A stretch of 50,325 nucleotides of DNA from Bacillota bacterium (GCA_023381695.1 JAMCQP010000032.1:1-50325); one strand, 5' to 3'. Numbered from the stretch's first letter, positions 1 through 9,315 are shown. Notes: generated by a model from the letters alone, not told the origin. A program made the numbers and translations.

Positions 1-46
1 AACTGGGACAACATCTCCGGGTGCGTCTTGCATTTGACAGGAGGCC

Positions 47-172
47 AAGGCACCGCGAAGCCCACGGAGGGGCGAGAGCGGTGTGCCTTCCTTCCGCTCC
101 CAGCTCATCCTTCACCCCTGGTTGCCCAGGGGTTTCGTCGCTCGGGCGGAGCCTCCCGTTTCCGAGAGGCTC
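47..172 (-). other. Series of RNA hairpins just after dnaX (structured 3' UTR, ncRNA or leader of a gene outside the window)
   Basis: Starting a few bases past the dnaX stop, the minus strand can form three successive hairpins. The first (149-158 with 163-172) has a GAAA loop, and one of its pairs is G-U on the minus strand but C-A on the plus strand, which points to a minus-strand RNA. The second (115-121 with 126-132) is a perfect 7-bp stem with a GCAA loop. The third (47-56 with 78-89) is a 10-bp stem with a 2-nt bulge. None is followed by a T tract, so they are not ordinary terminators. I cannot assign a family. The region is cut by the window edge, so it could lead into the next gene. 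Confidence 0.4.
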
Positions 173-176
173 TGCA

Positions 177-1988
177 TCACTCGATCTTTACAATTTTGGC
201 GCCGAAGATCTCCAACGCCTTTTTTACCACCGGATCATCTTCGGGCGCCGGGCTTTGCTCTTGCCGGGCCGGAGGCGGCGCAGCCTGCCGTAGTTCGCCG
301 CCCTGGCCGGCCTCCTGGCCAGCCGCCGGGTCCGGCGTCACATCATCGGAGGCTGGGGACCTGGCTCCTGGGGACCTCTTCCGGCTCGCCCGAGCAGGGG
401 CGGCCTCCCGCTCCCCTTTTCGCTCCCTTTCCCGGCCCCCCTCCCGCTCCTGTTTACAGACCAGCTGGATCGGTTTGCCAAAAACCTTGGCGATCGCCTT
501 TTCAACGATCCCCTTGTTTGCGGAGACGGCCAGTTGATCCATGTGAAACTTGCAATCCGGCCCAAATCCCACCACCAGGGAATCTCCTTCCACCCCCACC
601 GGCCTTCCGCCGGCCAGCAGGGCCTGCTGGATGGAATGCTTCTCCTGCCGGAGGGTTTCCGACAATTTGCCCCATAAGGCCGCCATGTCGGCAAAATCAT
701 CCGGCCGGCCCGACCCGATTTCATCGGCCCTTACCGCCTCCTGACCGGCGGTGGCCCTGGCCACCGTGGCCGGGGTGGAGAGCGTGTCAACTTCAGCTTC
801 GTCCGTTTTGCTCACCTTGGCCTTTAGCTGTTGCGCCGTCTGAGGCATGCTTTGCGCTAAGGTAGGCTGGTTCTGCGCTGAACCGGTCCAGGTGGCGAAT
901 TTAACCACCACCATCTCCATGGGCAGCCTCTCCTGGGCCGCCCAGCGGATCTTCTGCTCCGCCTCGGACAAGGCGGTTATGCCCTGCAAGATGGCCTGAA
1001 AATCAAAACGGCGTGCCTGCTCCTTCAAACCGGCCAACTGCGCCGCATCGACATCCACCAGGAGCGCCGGTTCGGTGCCCTGGGGGTCCTCCAGGCAAGC
1101 CTTCACCAGCATGAGATTGCGGAAATGCCCCACCATGTCCCTGGCAAATTGGCGCAAGTCTTTTCCTTCCTCCAGCAGGCGATCGACAAAGAGCAGGCCT
1201 TCCATAATATTGCCCGAAACCATTGCTTCCGCAAATTCCTGGAGCAGTTCAAAACGCACCACCCCCAGGAGGGCCTCGACATCCGATTTAGCGACCTTTT
1301 GGCCGCTAAACGAGACACTCTGATCCAGGATGCTCAGGGCGTCCCTCATGCCGCCTTCCGCGGTCCTGGCGATCAACGAAAGAGCTTCCCTTGAGACCTC
1401 AAAGCCTTCCTTGGCGGTAATCCCGGCCAGATAGTCAACTATCTCCTGGGTGGAAATACGCTTGAAGTCAAACCGCTGGCAGCGCGAAAGGATTGTTGCC
1501 GGAACCTTGTGGGGCTCGGTGGTGGCAAAGATGAAGATGACATGCGCCGGCGGCTCTTCGAGGGTCTTGAGCAGCGCGTTGAAGGCTTCGGTGGTTAGCA
1601 TGTGCACCTCATCGATAATGTAAACCTTGTACCGGCCCTCGCTGGGAGCAAACTTCACCTTCTCCCGCAGATCGCGGATCTCGTCGATGCCCCGGTTGGA
1701 AGCGCCATCGATTTCAAAAACGTCCATGGCAATGCCATCCCTGACCCCGACACAATTCCGGCACTTGTTGCAGGGGGTGGGGGTTGGCCCGTTCTCACAG
1801 TTCAGAGCCTTGGCCAAAAGCTTGGCAATGGTCGTCTTACCGGTTCCACGGGGGCCGCAAAAAAGGTAGGCGTGAGCAATCCGATTCATGCTCAACGCAT
1901 TCTGCAGCGTACGGGTCACATGCTTCTGCCCCGCCACGTCTTCGAAGGTCTGAGGCCGCCATTTGCGGTATAACGAAAGATAAGACAT
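177..1988 (-). CDS. dnaX: DNA polymerase III subunit gamma/tau
   Basis: Clamp-loader ATPase subunit of the replicative polymerase, 603 aa. The AAA+ domain has Walker A GPRGTGKT at residues 45-52, a zinc knuckle with Cys at 64, 73, 76 and 79, Walker B/DEVH at 126-129 and the SRC arginine-finger motif at 168-170. The N-terminus (MSYLSLYRKWRPQTF) is the classic DnaX start, and a strong AGGGGAGG site lies 8 nt upstream of the ATG. The middle is the gamma oligomerisation region. It is followed by a low-complexity Glu/Arg/Ala/Pro linker (about 480-585) and a short conserved C-terminal tail. I see no obvious A-rich slippery site for making a separate gamma form. In Firmicutes this gene usually lies just after the SRP RNA; here it is 17.6 kb away on the same strand. 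Confidence 0.97.
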   Translation of the reverse strand: MSYLSLYRKWRPQTFEDVAGQKHVTRTLQNALSMNRIAHAYLFCGPRGTGKTTIAKLLAKALNCENGPTPTPCNKCRNCVGVRDGIAMDVFEIDGASNRGIDEIRDLREKVKFAPSEGRYKVYIIDEVHMLTTEAFNALLKTLEEPPAHVIFIFATTEPHKVPATILSRCQRFDFKRISTQEIVDYLAGITAKEGFEVSREALSLIARTAEGGMRDALSILDQSVSFSGQKVAKSDVEALLGVVRFELLQEFAEAMVSGNIMEGLLFVDRLLEEGKDLRQFARDMVGHFRNLMLVKACLEDPQGTEPALLVDVDAAQLAGLKEQARRFDFQAILQGITALSEAEQKIRWAAQERLPMEMVVVKFATWTGSAQNQPTLAQSMPQTAQQLKAKVSKTDEAEVDTLSTPATVARATAGQEAVRADEIGSGRPDDFADMAALWGKLSETLRQEKHSIQQALLAGGRPVGVEGDSLVVGFGPDCKFHMDQLAVSANKGIVEKAIAKVFGKPIQLVCKQEREGGRERERKGEREAAPARASRKRSPGARSPASDDVTPDPAAGQEAGQGGELRQAAPPPARQEQSPAPEDDPVVKKALEIFGAKIVKIE

Positions 1989-2365
1989 CTTGCCCGCCTC
2001 CCCTCGGTTTCTTGCCTACCTCAACTTTCTATGCTTATTCGTGTTCTCTAACCGGTTCTCCTTTAGCCCCGGCCCTGTAATTTCAGAGACCCATACAAAA
2101 GAGCCACCTCCCCCGACAATGCCATTCTCCATCCGATTAAAATTGTTGATTGTCACCCTGGGCAGGATTTTGGCATTCCGGCGGCGAATTATCAAGTATT
2201 GAGGAGGCATGTGGTGATAATTAGCCATGTTGGGTTGTGATGATCGCAATTGGGTTTTTTTAACTCAATGGCCATTTTGCACACTCATCCTGTTTCAAAA
2301 CCGGGTAAATTATCGCAAGAGATTGCAACCAAATTCACGAATGCGGGGAAATGGAGGGTTGGAAC
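1989..2365. other. Divergent intergenic region between dnaX and the AraC regulator
   Basis: About 375 nt without a convincing gene. It must hold the dnaX promoter (minus) and the regulator promoter (plus), but I could not pick clear -35/-10 pairs. A GAGGAGG followed by very short open frames lies near 2197-2235 and looks like a remnant or leader peptide. A 7-T run at about 2254-2261 has no GC-rich stem before it. Base composition changes here from the GC-rich dnaX side to the AT-rich module on the right. Confidence 0.4.
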
Positions 2366-3277
2366 ATGAGTGCGTTTCTCGAATATAAGTTGGACCCGGA
2401 GTTCCCGTTCAACATTTTTGAATTTGTTACCCGTGGCGACAAAGATAAATTGCACTGGCACAACTACCTCCAAATTGGATTGTGTATTCGAGGAAATGGA
2501 AAGTTTAGATTCAGTAACAAGGAATACCCTGTCACCAGGGGAGATGTTTTTATTTGCAGTAATTTTGAAAGTCATGTTGCCCTTTCCGAGCTTCCAGATT
2601 CTACCACTTATATATTTGCCGCTTTTCTCCCAGATCTGATCGCCTCTCCCGGAAGCAGAGCCTTTGACTTTGAATATTTATCGCCATTTTGGTATGATAT
2701 CAAAACCTTTTACAACAAAATAGATCATCTTACTGTTACCGCGCAACTCATCGGTCAAAGAATGGTAGAGATGAAAAAGATTTGGGAAGACCGGGGAATT
2801 GGATACAAACACTTGATTGACGCCAATCTTAAACAAATTTTGGGATTGCTTATAAGGCATTACGGTACGGCGGATCCTAATTATTCCGCTTTCAAAATTA
2901 CTAATCGTATTAAAATGCAACCCGCTTTAAACTATATCCACCAGCATTTTATGAAAAACATTACCCTTGAAGAGGTTTCAAGCATAGTTCATATGAGTGA
3001 ATCCAGGTTCAGACATTTTTTCAAGGAAGTTACCTACATTGGATTTAAAGAATATATCACCTATCTAAGAATAAACGAAGCGAAGAAATTGTTGTTGACC
3101 ACCGACATGAGTATCTCCGAGATAGGGAATAACATTGGTCTATCTAACATTTACCAGTTTTATAAGCAATTTGAAAAATATATCTCCATGACGCCCGCGA
3201 AATACAGAAAATATTACCGCGATAATATTGTGGGGGAAATTATTTCAAAAGTGGGTTATGATGTACCCCCTGTGTAA
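2366..3277 (+). CDS. AraC-family transcriptional regulator with N-terminal cupin domain
   Basis: Probable ligand-responsive activator of the sugar module that follows, 303 aa. The N-terminal half has a cupin-like effector domain with an HWH metal or ligand motif at residues 30-32 and the typical GDVF turn near 60. The C-terminal 100 residues hold two helix-turn-helix units (LEEVSSIVHMSESRFRHFFK and SISEIGNNIGLSNIYQFYKQ) ending in the family's PAKYRK motif. An ATG exists 15 nt upstream at 2351, but GGAGG lies between the two and is well placed (8 nt) only for the ATG at 2366. The gene is very AT-rich (19 G+C of 60 in 2881-2940), unlike dnaX, which suggests acquisition. A palindrome suitable for an operator lies directly downstream, ahead of the catabolic genes. 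Confidence 0.9.
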   Translation: MSAFLEYKLDPEFPFNIFEFVTRGDKDKLHWHNYLQIGLCIRGNGKFRFSNKEYPVTRGDVFICSNFESHVALSELPDSTTYIFAAFLPDLIASPGSRAFDFEYLSPFWYDIKTFYNKIDHLTVTAQLIGQRMVEMKKIWEDRGIGYKHLIDANLKQILGLLIRHYGTADPNYSAFKITNRIKMQPALNYIHQHFMKNITLEEVSSIVHMSESRFRHFFKEVTYIGFKEYITYLRINEAKKLLLTTDMSISEIGNNIGLSNIYQFYKQFEKYISMTPAKYRKYYRDNIVGEIISKVGYDVPPV

Positions 3278-3317
3278 ACTCTACAAAGAGTGCAAACTAG
3301 CCGGTTTTGACAATAAA

Positions 3318-3335
3318 AATGTCAATTATGACATT
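3318..3335. promoter_or_regulatory. Candidate operator palindrome upstream of the AT-rich sugar operon
   Basis: AATGTCA-ATTA-TGACATT is a perfect 18-bp inverted repeat about 100 nt before the reductase start. A third half-site, TTGACA at 3307-3312, forms a second inverted repeat with TGTCAA. The position between the AraC gene and its presumed target operon fits an AraC-family binding site (inference). The same TTGACA could also be a -35 box, but I see no good -10 at 16-18 nt. Confidence 0.4.
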
Positions 3336-3433
3336 GAATGGTCGTAATTTTTGTAATAAACTTGGTTAAAACTTGAAGGGAGGTTCCTTGTTTCGCTGAT
3401 CTTTCTTCGGGAACAGCGTACTGGGAGGTTACC

Positions 3434-5551
3434 ATGAAAGAATTTCCGAATTTGTTCAAACCGATTCGCCTGGGCAATATGGAATTACCAAATCGTATTG
3501 TACATGTGCCTACCGACATCAGCTCTTCTCATGCCGATGGCTCTGTGAGCTCGCGGGATATCTACCATCATGGTGAAATTGCTAAAGGTGGCGCCGGCTT
3601 CATAATTGTCGGCGCCACTTCACCCGATGGAAAAACGGGCAGGCCTACAGTTACTTCTCTGGTGGCCGATGCGGACAACTATATTCCCGGCCTGGCCAGA
3701 TTAGCAGAAGGCATGCATCGCTATGGGGCTAAATGTGCCGTTCAGTTGCAACATCCAGGACGTCAGGCTTCAATCCCGCGCTACAATACCATGTCGACCA
3801 ATGACATGGTTATCAAAGTGCCCTGGTCTGCTGGACACGAAGTGGTCTATGCTAATAGCGAAGAAAAAGGGAAACAGGCCCGGGCTATGAGTGTTGAAGA
3901 AGTGCTCGAAATGGTTGCCACGTTTTCCGAAGCAGCCTGGAGAGTTAAGCAGGCAGGTTTCGATGCGGTTGAACTTCACGCCGCACATGGCTACCTGATC
4001 GCCCAGTTTATGAGTCCTTATACAAACCGGAGGATCGACCGTTTTGGGGGAAACTTTGAAAATCGCATGCGATTTCCACTGGCGATTATCGATCAAATCA
4101 GAAACAAATGTGGTAAGGATTTCCCTATCCTGGTCCGTTATTCGGTTGATGAATGGATTCCCGGAGGCCGGGATCTAGAAGAAAGTAAGCGGGTAGCCAA
4201 GGTATTCGAGGAGGCTGGAGTTGCGGCTCTCGATCTCAGCCAGTGTATTACCGAAACTCCTGGAGCGGGGTTTGACCCCATGTATTATCCGCAGGGCTGG
4301 ACCATGTACGCGTCAGAGGAGATCAAAAAAGTTGTGACCATCCCTGTAATTAACAGTCATACCCTGCGTGATCCCGAATATTGCGAGCAAATTCTGGCTG
4401 AAGGCAAAACGGATCTAGTGGGCTTATCCCGGCAATTGTTGGCCGACCCATATTGGCCACTTAAGGCTAAAACCGGAAAGGTTCAGGAAATTCGACGGTG
4501 TATCTCATGTTTGACAGGTTGCTGGCAGGAATCAATGCTGGCCAAAAAAGAAATCGCCTGTGCGATTAATCCCGCCACAGGCGATATGCGATATGCCGAA
4601 CTAAAAAAAGCTGATCGGCCCTTGAAGATTGCCATCGTCGGCGGAGGCCCGGCTGGCATGGAGGCAGCACGAATGGCCACGGTAAGGGGACATAAAGTAA
4701 CCATCTTTGAAAAATCCGGTGAACTTGGTGGAGCGATTTTGAGTTGCTGCCTGGTTCCTGGGAAAGAAAAAATGAAATGGTACACCGATTGGATACGTCT
4801 TCAAATTAAACAGCTGGGCGTTGAGGTCAGGTTGCGGCATGAACCTTCCGTGGGAGAGTTGAAGGCTTATGAGGTGGTGGTGAATGCCACGGGCGCGACT
4901 CCTTATATTCCTAAAGTACATGGTGCGCAGCACGATAATGTCATAGCTTTTGATAAAGTGATGGCTTGCCCCAAAACCAACTGTGAATTTAGTCCCGGAG
5001 ATCGTAAAATGGCGAAGATCGGTCAACGTGTGCTAATTTGGGGAGACCATTATGCAGCAGTGGATACGGCAGCATTTTTGGCTTCTATCGGCAAGGAAGT
5101 AACTGTGGTTACGGAGGAACGCGAATTCGGCTCTTCGCAGGAACCGGTTCACATGTACGTGTTACGCAAGCGTTTCAATCAGTCCGACGCCGAGGCGCTG
5201 AGTTCCAAACCTTTCGCCCATCGAGTTAAAGTAATTACTAATTCATCGGTTTATGAAATTCTCGATGGGGAAGTGGTCGTCAGTGACAGCGAATTTAAGA
5301 AGATCACCCTTTCGATTGATACCGTGGTAAGTTGCCATACCAAACCGGATGTGAGTTTCCTCAATGAAATGAAAGCGGCAGGGCTAAGAGTAGTTAACGT
5401 GGGAGATTCCCTGAAGGTTCGTAATCTGAAGGCGGCTGTTGCTGAAGGCGCCAATTTTGGAGCATTTATTGACGGCGGCTTGTTGTTTAATCCAAATGAT
5501 GCCTTCATCGATAATTTACCGCTCGAAGTCATGGGTCAACTCAGTCTTTAG
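3434..5551 (+). CDS. Old-yellow-enzyme family FMN/FAD/[4Fe-4S] oxidoreductase (2,4-dienoyl-CoA reductase-like)
   Basis: NAD(P)H-dependent reductase or dehydrogenase of the three-cofactor OYE class, 705 aa, the full length for this family. Residues 1-350 form the FMN TIM barrel, with HAAHG at 182-186 and the R-x-D-x-FGG motif near 200-206. A cluster motif with Cys at 356, 359, 363 and 376 binds [4Fe-4S]. A GGGPAG Rossmann motif (403-408) starts the FAD/NAD domain. The ATG follows GGGAGGTTACC. The gene heads the operon with a sugar importer and a Gfo/Idh/MocA dehydrogenase, so its substrate is probably an oxidised or unusual sugar or glycoside rather than an enoyl-CoA (inference). Family members also act on trimethylamine and on bile-acid or terpenoid enones, so the reaction is uncertain. 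Confidence 0.88.
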   Translation: MKEFPNLFKPIRLGNMELPNRIVHVPTDISSSHADGSVSSRDIYHHGEIAKGGAGFIIVGATSPDGKTGRPTVTSLVADADNYIPGLARLAEGMHRYGAKCAVQLQHPGRQASIPRYNTMSTNDMVIKVPWSAGHEVVYANSEEKGKQARAMSVEEVLEMVATFSEAAWRVKQAGFDAVELHAAHGYLIAQFMSPYTNRRIDRFGGNFENRMRFPLAIIDQIRNKCGKDFPILVRYSVDEWIPGGRDLEESKRVAKVFEEAGVAALDLSQCITETPGAGFDPMYYPQGWTMYASEEIKKVVTIPVINSHTLRDPEYCEQILAEGKTDLVGLSRQLLADPYWPLKAKTGKVQEIRRCISCLTGCWQESMLAKKEIACAINPATGDMRYAELKKADRPLKIAIVGGGPAGMEAARMATVRGHKVTIFEKSGELGGAILSCCLVPGKEKMKWYTDWIRLQIKQLGVEVRLRHEPSVGELKAYEVVVNATGATPYIPKVHGAQHDNVIAFDKVMACPKTNCEFSPGDRKMAKIGQRVLIWGDHYAAVDTAAFLASIGKEVTVVTEEREFGSSQEPVHMYVLRKRFNQSDAEALSSKPFAHRVKVITNSSVYEILDGEVVVSDSEFKKITLSIDTVVSCHTKPDVSFLNEMKAAGLRVVNVGDSLKVRNLKAAVAEGANFGAFIDGGLLFNPNDAFIDNLPLEVMGQLSL

Positions 5552-5667
5552 CTATAACAGTCAGAAGGGGATGATTTTGGGAAGCAATAATATTCAACGC
5601 CTCGCATTGTTTTGATGGTCAGTCACACGGTATACCCCATCCAAAATTTAAAACGGGAGGTATTGAG

Positions 5668-6759
5668 ATGTCTAAAAAAGTTGCCAGTTGGCTGGTATTG
5701 CTTCTTACTATGGTCGCCGCCGTATCGCTGGCATTATCGGTTGCCAATGCCAAAGACACCAAGAAAAACGGTTTTAACGTTGCACTCCTCAATGGAACTA
5801 ATAGCAATGCCTGGCGTCTTCAGATGGAGCAAAACATGCAAACAGTAGCTAACAAATACAAAGCTCAGGGCATTATCGGCAAATATTCGGTCTTTGTGGC
5901 CAATAATGACGCCACAACCCAGGCTCAACAAATGCAGCAACTGATCAATTCCGGTGTTGATGCCATCCTGATTAACCCGGTATCAGCCACCTCCCTCAGC
6001 CCTTTAATCGATAAGGCTGTGGCCAAGGGCATACTGGTGATGGGGATCGATCAGCATATTAGCCATCCTAAAGTGATCAGCGTCACCACTGATCAATATG
6101 CGTGGGCCAAAATTCAGGCGGAGTGGCTGGCGAAACAGATTGACAAGAAGGGGAATATCTTGCAATTTGACGCCATAGCCGGCGCGCCGGCCAACGATGT
6201 ACGACATCAGGCTTATGCGGATGTACTGGCCAGGTACCCAGATATTAAAGTGCTCAAGCTGGTCAACATGGATTGGGATGAAGGTAAAGCCAAGCAGCTA
6301 ATGACCACCTTGCTTTCCGCTTATCCCAATTTTGACGCGATACTTTGCCAGGATGGAGCTGCGGTAGGCATCATCAATGCTCTGCAAGAAGCCAAACATC
6401 CTCTGCCAAAGGCTATTACCAGCGATGAATGGATTGCTTATCTGCGGTTATGGCATGATCTCAATCAAAAAAATCCTGGTAAGCCTCTAAATGCGATCAT
6501 TGTGGAGAATCCCCCGGGAATCGGAGCCGATGGTTTGCAGATTGTTGTAAGGTTATTGCAGGGTAAAAAACTGAAAAGCGGGGTTCTCACCTCTGATCCG
6601 TCAGACAAAGGCAACAAGAATGCCATCTTAATCAAACCAACTTTGGTGATTACGAACGCTAACATGGAAGAATGGTATGAAAAGACCAAGGACAAACCCG
6701 ACACTTATTATATCGATAGCGTGTTGTCGCAGAAGGAAATTGATAAACTATTTAATTAG
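5668..6759 (+). CDS. Sugar ABC transporter substrate-binding protein (RbsB-like, type 1 periplasmic binding fold)
   Basis: Captures a sugar-like ligand for the importer encoded next, 363 aa. A cleavable signal peptide of about 28 residues ends in an ANA-type signal peptidase I site. There is no lipobox cysteine, so the protein should be soluble, which fits a periplasm better than a monoderm surface. The mature part has the RbsB/Peripla_BP_4 pattern: NVALLNG near the start, QQLINSGVDAILINPVS in the hinge strand, and IDQHIS further on. A GGGAGG site lies 8 nt before the ATG. It is followed 12 nt later by the ATPase gene. The ligand cannot be read from the sequence. Confidence 0.9.
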   Translation: MSKKVASWLVLLLTMVAAVSLALSVANAKDTKKNGFNVALLNGTNSNAWRLQMEQNMQTVANKYKAQGIIGKYSVFVANNDATTQAQQMQQLINSGVDAILINPVSATSLSPLIDKAVAKGILVMGIDQHISHPKVISVTTDQYAWAKIQAEWLAKQIDKKGNILQFDAIAGAPANDVRHQAYADVLARYPDIKVLKLVNMDWDEGKAKQLMTTLLSAYPNFDAILCQDGAAVGIINALQEAKHPLPKAITSDEWIAYLRLWHDLNQKNPGKPLNAIIVENPPGIGADGLQIVVRLLQGKKLKSGVLTSDPSDKGNKNAILIKPTLVITNANMEEWYEKTKDKPDTYYIDSVLSQKEIDKLFN

Positions 6760-6771
6760 GAGGTTAACGTC

Positions 6772-8286
6772 TTGCTGCAAATGCTGGACATAGGCAAGCG
6801 TTTTGGTGCCGTAACAGCATTAAAAAACGCCTCCCTCAGTTTAATGCCCGGAGAAATCCGGGCATTACTGGGGGCAAATGGTTCAGGCAAAAGCACTCTG
6901 GTCAAGATTCTGGGTGGGATGGTAAAACTGGATAGCGGGAATATTTTGCTGGATGGTAAGCCGCTTTTAATCCAATCTCCGCGTGATTCCAGACAAAACG
7001 CGATCGCCGTGGCTTATCAGGATTTAAGTTTGGTTCCACAGCTATCAGTGGCTGATAACATCATGCTGGGACGAGAACCACGAGGCAGAGCCGGGTTGGT
7101 TGAATCTGCCAGGGTGCGACAAGGCGCCTTGGAATTATTGAACAGGTTGCAGGTTGAGGTGGATCCCGATGCCCTGGTGAGTGAACTGGATACGGCAACT
7201 CAGAGCCTGGTTGAGGTTGCCAAGGCGCTGGCCTGGGAACCGCGTATGTTGGTGTTGGATGAGGTTACCGCGTCCTTACACCACGATCAAGTGCAACGGT
7301 TGTTTGCTTTACTGCGGGGGATGCGACAATCAGGGCTGGCAATTCTGTTTGTTTCTCATCGCTTTGATGAAGTTTTTTCCTTGTGTGATACGGCTACGGT
7401 GCTGCGGGGCGGGGAAACAATGTCAGCTGTGTCGATTTCCCAGGTGGATTATTCTGACTTGATCCACGCCATGACCGGAAAGTGGCCTGAAAAGATCCGT
7501 GCGGCACAACTTGAGAGCAAGTTGCCTAAAAAGCGTGATATTGTCCTGTCTCTTTCTAATTTGCATGTTCAGAACAAGGTCAAAAGGGTTTCCCTGAAAG
7601 TACACTCCGGAGAAATTGTGGGTCTAGGTGGTTTACAAGGTCAGGGGCAGGCCGAAACATTACGCGCCATTTTTGGGGCGGTTTCTTTTTCTGAGGGTGA
7701 CATGGTGTTTGGAGGGGCTCCGGTAAAATTCCGTTCACCCGGTGATGCTGTGCGTCAGGGCATTGGATTCATCTCCGGCGACCGGGAGCGCGAAGGAGTT
7801 TTGCCGGTGCGTTCGGTCACTGAAAATTTGTTTCTGGCAAAAATGGCGCTCAAAGGATTTTTCTCAACCATTAATTCTCATTGGTTATTTACAGGCGCTA
7901 AAGAAACGATCCGGCAGTTGAAGATCGTTGCCGAAGGTCCGGATTCTCCTGCTAACAGCTTGAGTGGCGGAAATCAGCAAAAGCTGGTTGTCGGTCGTTG
8001 GCTCATGGTTAAGCCCAGACTGCTTTTACTTGATGATCCAACCAAAGGGGTCGATATAAATGCCCGGCGGGAGATTCATCAATTGTTGCGCCAGATGGCG
8101 GAACATGGGACCACAATTATTATCTCCTCCAGTGATAATGAAGAACTCTTGGATATTGCGGACCGAATACTTGTTTTTTACGAGGGGAAAGTGGTGGCCG
8201 AATTATGCAACGACCAAAAAACCGAAGCGCAATTGGTCTCGGCTATGCTTGGTGTTAATCGAACCAGTGGAGGTGGAGATGATTAG
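6772..8286 (+). CDS. Sugar ABC transporter ATP-binding protein, tandem ABC domains (RbsA/MglA-like)
   Basis: Double nucleotide-binding subunit of the ribose/galactose-class importer, 504 aa. The first domain has Walker A GANGSGKS at 34-41. Its signature reads LDTATQS instead of the usual LSxGxQQ form, and the Walker B Glu is followed by Val (LDEVT) rather than Pro. The second domain lacks a proper Walker A (GGLQGQGQAE), as is normal for RbsA, but has an intact LSGGNQQK signature and DDPTKGVD. The start is TTG: AGGAGG ends 8 nt before it, whereas the next ATG (6781) is too far. The weakened signature in domain 1 is unusual because domain 1 normally carries the active site parts. The permease gene follows directly. 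Confidence 0.92.
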   Translation: MLQMLDIGKRFGAVTALKNASLSLMPGEIRALLGANGSGKSTLVKILGGMVKLDSGNILLDGKPLLIQSPRDSRQNAIAVAYQDLSLVPQLSVADNIMLGREPRGRAGLVESARVRQGALELLNRLQVEVDPDALVSELDTATQSLVEVAKALAWEPRMLVLDEVTASLHHDQVQRLFALLRGMRQSGLAILFVSHRFDEVFSLCDTATVLRGGETMSAVSISQVDYSDLIHAMTGKWPEKIRAAQLESKLPKKRDIVLSLSNLHVQNKVKRVSLKVHSGEIVGLGGLQGQGQAETLRAIFGAVSFSEGDMVFGGAPVKFRSPGDAVRQGIGFISGDREREGVLPVRSVTENLFLAKMALKGFFSTINSHWLFTGAKETIRQLKIVAEGPDSPANSLSGGNQQKLVVGRWLMVKPRLLLLDDPTKGVDINARREIHQLLRQMAEHGTTIIISSSDNEELLDIADRILVFYEGKVVAELCNDQKTEAQLVSAMLGVNRTSGGGDD

Positions 8287-9315
8287 ATGCGTTTATGGCG
8301 TTTGCTTCGCTCGGCTCCTGCTTTACCAGGGTATCTGCTGTTAACCGGCGCAATCATTATCAATATTTTGGTGCAAGGGCCTGACTTTTTTTCAATGGAC
8401 AATTTTAACTCCATTTTTAGTGTCAATGCGCCGCTTATTATGGCGGCTATCGCCCAGACAGTCGTAGTCCTGACCGGGGAGATCGATCTTTCGATCGGAA
8501 GCAATATGACCCTGGTGAATACAATCGCGATTCTGCTCGCCAACCAATATCATTGGCCGGTGGGTGGCAGTTGGTTAACAGCACTGCTTGCCGGAACATT
8601 GGTGGGGGTTTTAAACGGACTGATTGTCGCGTATCTTCGTATCCCATCCTTACTGGCTACCTTTTCAACCATGTCGGTTGTCAGCGGCCTGGCGTTATGG
8701 GTATTGCCAAAACCCGGTGGTACTGTTCCGTCTGAAGTGTATTCCGCTTATGGCGGATATTTAGTCGGATTGCCAACCACTGTTTGGATTATTGCCACAG
8801 TGGTGGCATTATGGGCAATTATTTCCAAATACCCAATCGGCAAATACATCCGGGCGGTGGGAGGACGCGAACGAAGCGCTTATGCCTCTGGTATCCGGAT
8901 AGAACGGGTCAAACTCTTCGCCCATACTTTTAGCGGTTTTGTTACGGGTTTGGCCGGTTTATGCTTGACCGCTCTAATGGCTTCAGGAGATCCCAAGATT
9001 GGGTTGCCCTTTGGTCTTAATTCAATTGCCGCGGTTATTTTGGGGGGAACTATCCTGTCCGGAGGGTGGGGCGGTATCGGAGGCTCGATCGCTGGCGCGT
9101 TATTTTTAGGACTGGTTAGCAATATTGTCTTCTTTTTATTTAACAACTTTGCTGGTTTAATCCCCGGCATCGGTAACGTGTCATCATTTTATCAGCAATT
9201 GCTTTCAAACTTGATAGTAATCTTTGGTTTGGCCAGCGCCGTGTTTACCCCACGTAAGAAAAATGGCATTGGTCTGCCAAAAACCCGGGAAGGGATGACC
9301 AAAGATGCGGTTTAA
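8287..9315 (+). CDS. Sugar ABC transporter permease (RbsC family), first of two
   Basis: Integral membrane subunit of the importer, 342 aa with about 8-10 hydrophobic segments. It carries the BPD_transp_2 family pattern: the VVLTGEIDLSIGS motif after the second segment, AVGGRERSAYASGI in the cytoplasmic loop, and the conserved GGTILSGGWGGIGGSIAGAL stretch. The ATG follows the stop of the ATPase gene directly, with GGAG in the end of that gene. Its 3' end overlaps the next permease by 11 nt, which suggests translational coupling and a heterodimeric channel. Confidence 0.92.
   Translation: MRLWRLLRSAPALPGYLLLTGAIIINILVQGPDFFSMDNFNSIFSVNAPLIMAAIAQTVVVLTGEIDLSIGSNMTLVNTIAILLANQYHWPVGGSWLTALLAGTLVGVLNGLIVAYLRIPSLLATFSTMSVVSGLALWVLPKPGGTVPSEVYSAYGGYLVGLPTTVWIIATVVALWAIISKYPIGKYIRAVGGRERSAYASGIRIERVKLFAHTFSGFVTGLAGLCLTALMASGDPKIGLPFGLNSIAAVILGGTILSGGWGGIGGSIAGALFLGLVSNIVFFLFNNFAGLIPGIGNVSSFYQQLLSNLIVIFGLASAVFTPRKKNGIGLPKTREGMTKDAV

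Noticed and set aside
47..172. Cyclic-di-AMP (ydaO-type) riboswitch after dnaX
   Set aside because: Only the GGGGTGAA stretch after a hairpin is shared; the other conserved blocks are not seen.
177..1988. Programmed frameshift in dnaX producing gamma
   Set aside because: No A-rich slippery heptamer or A run could be seen in the linker region.
2016..2249. Minus-strand open frame of 77 codons in the dnaX/AraC spacer
   Set aside because: No ribosome site, no recognisable domain, and a composition unlike the neighbouring genes.
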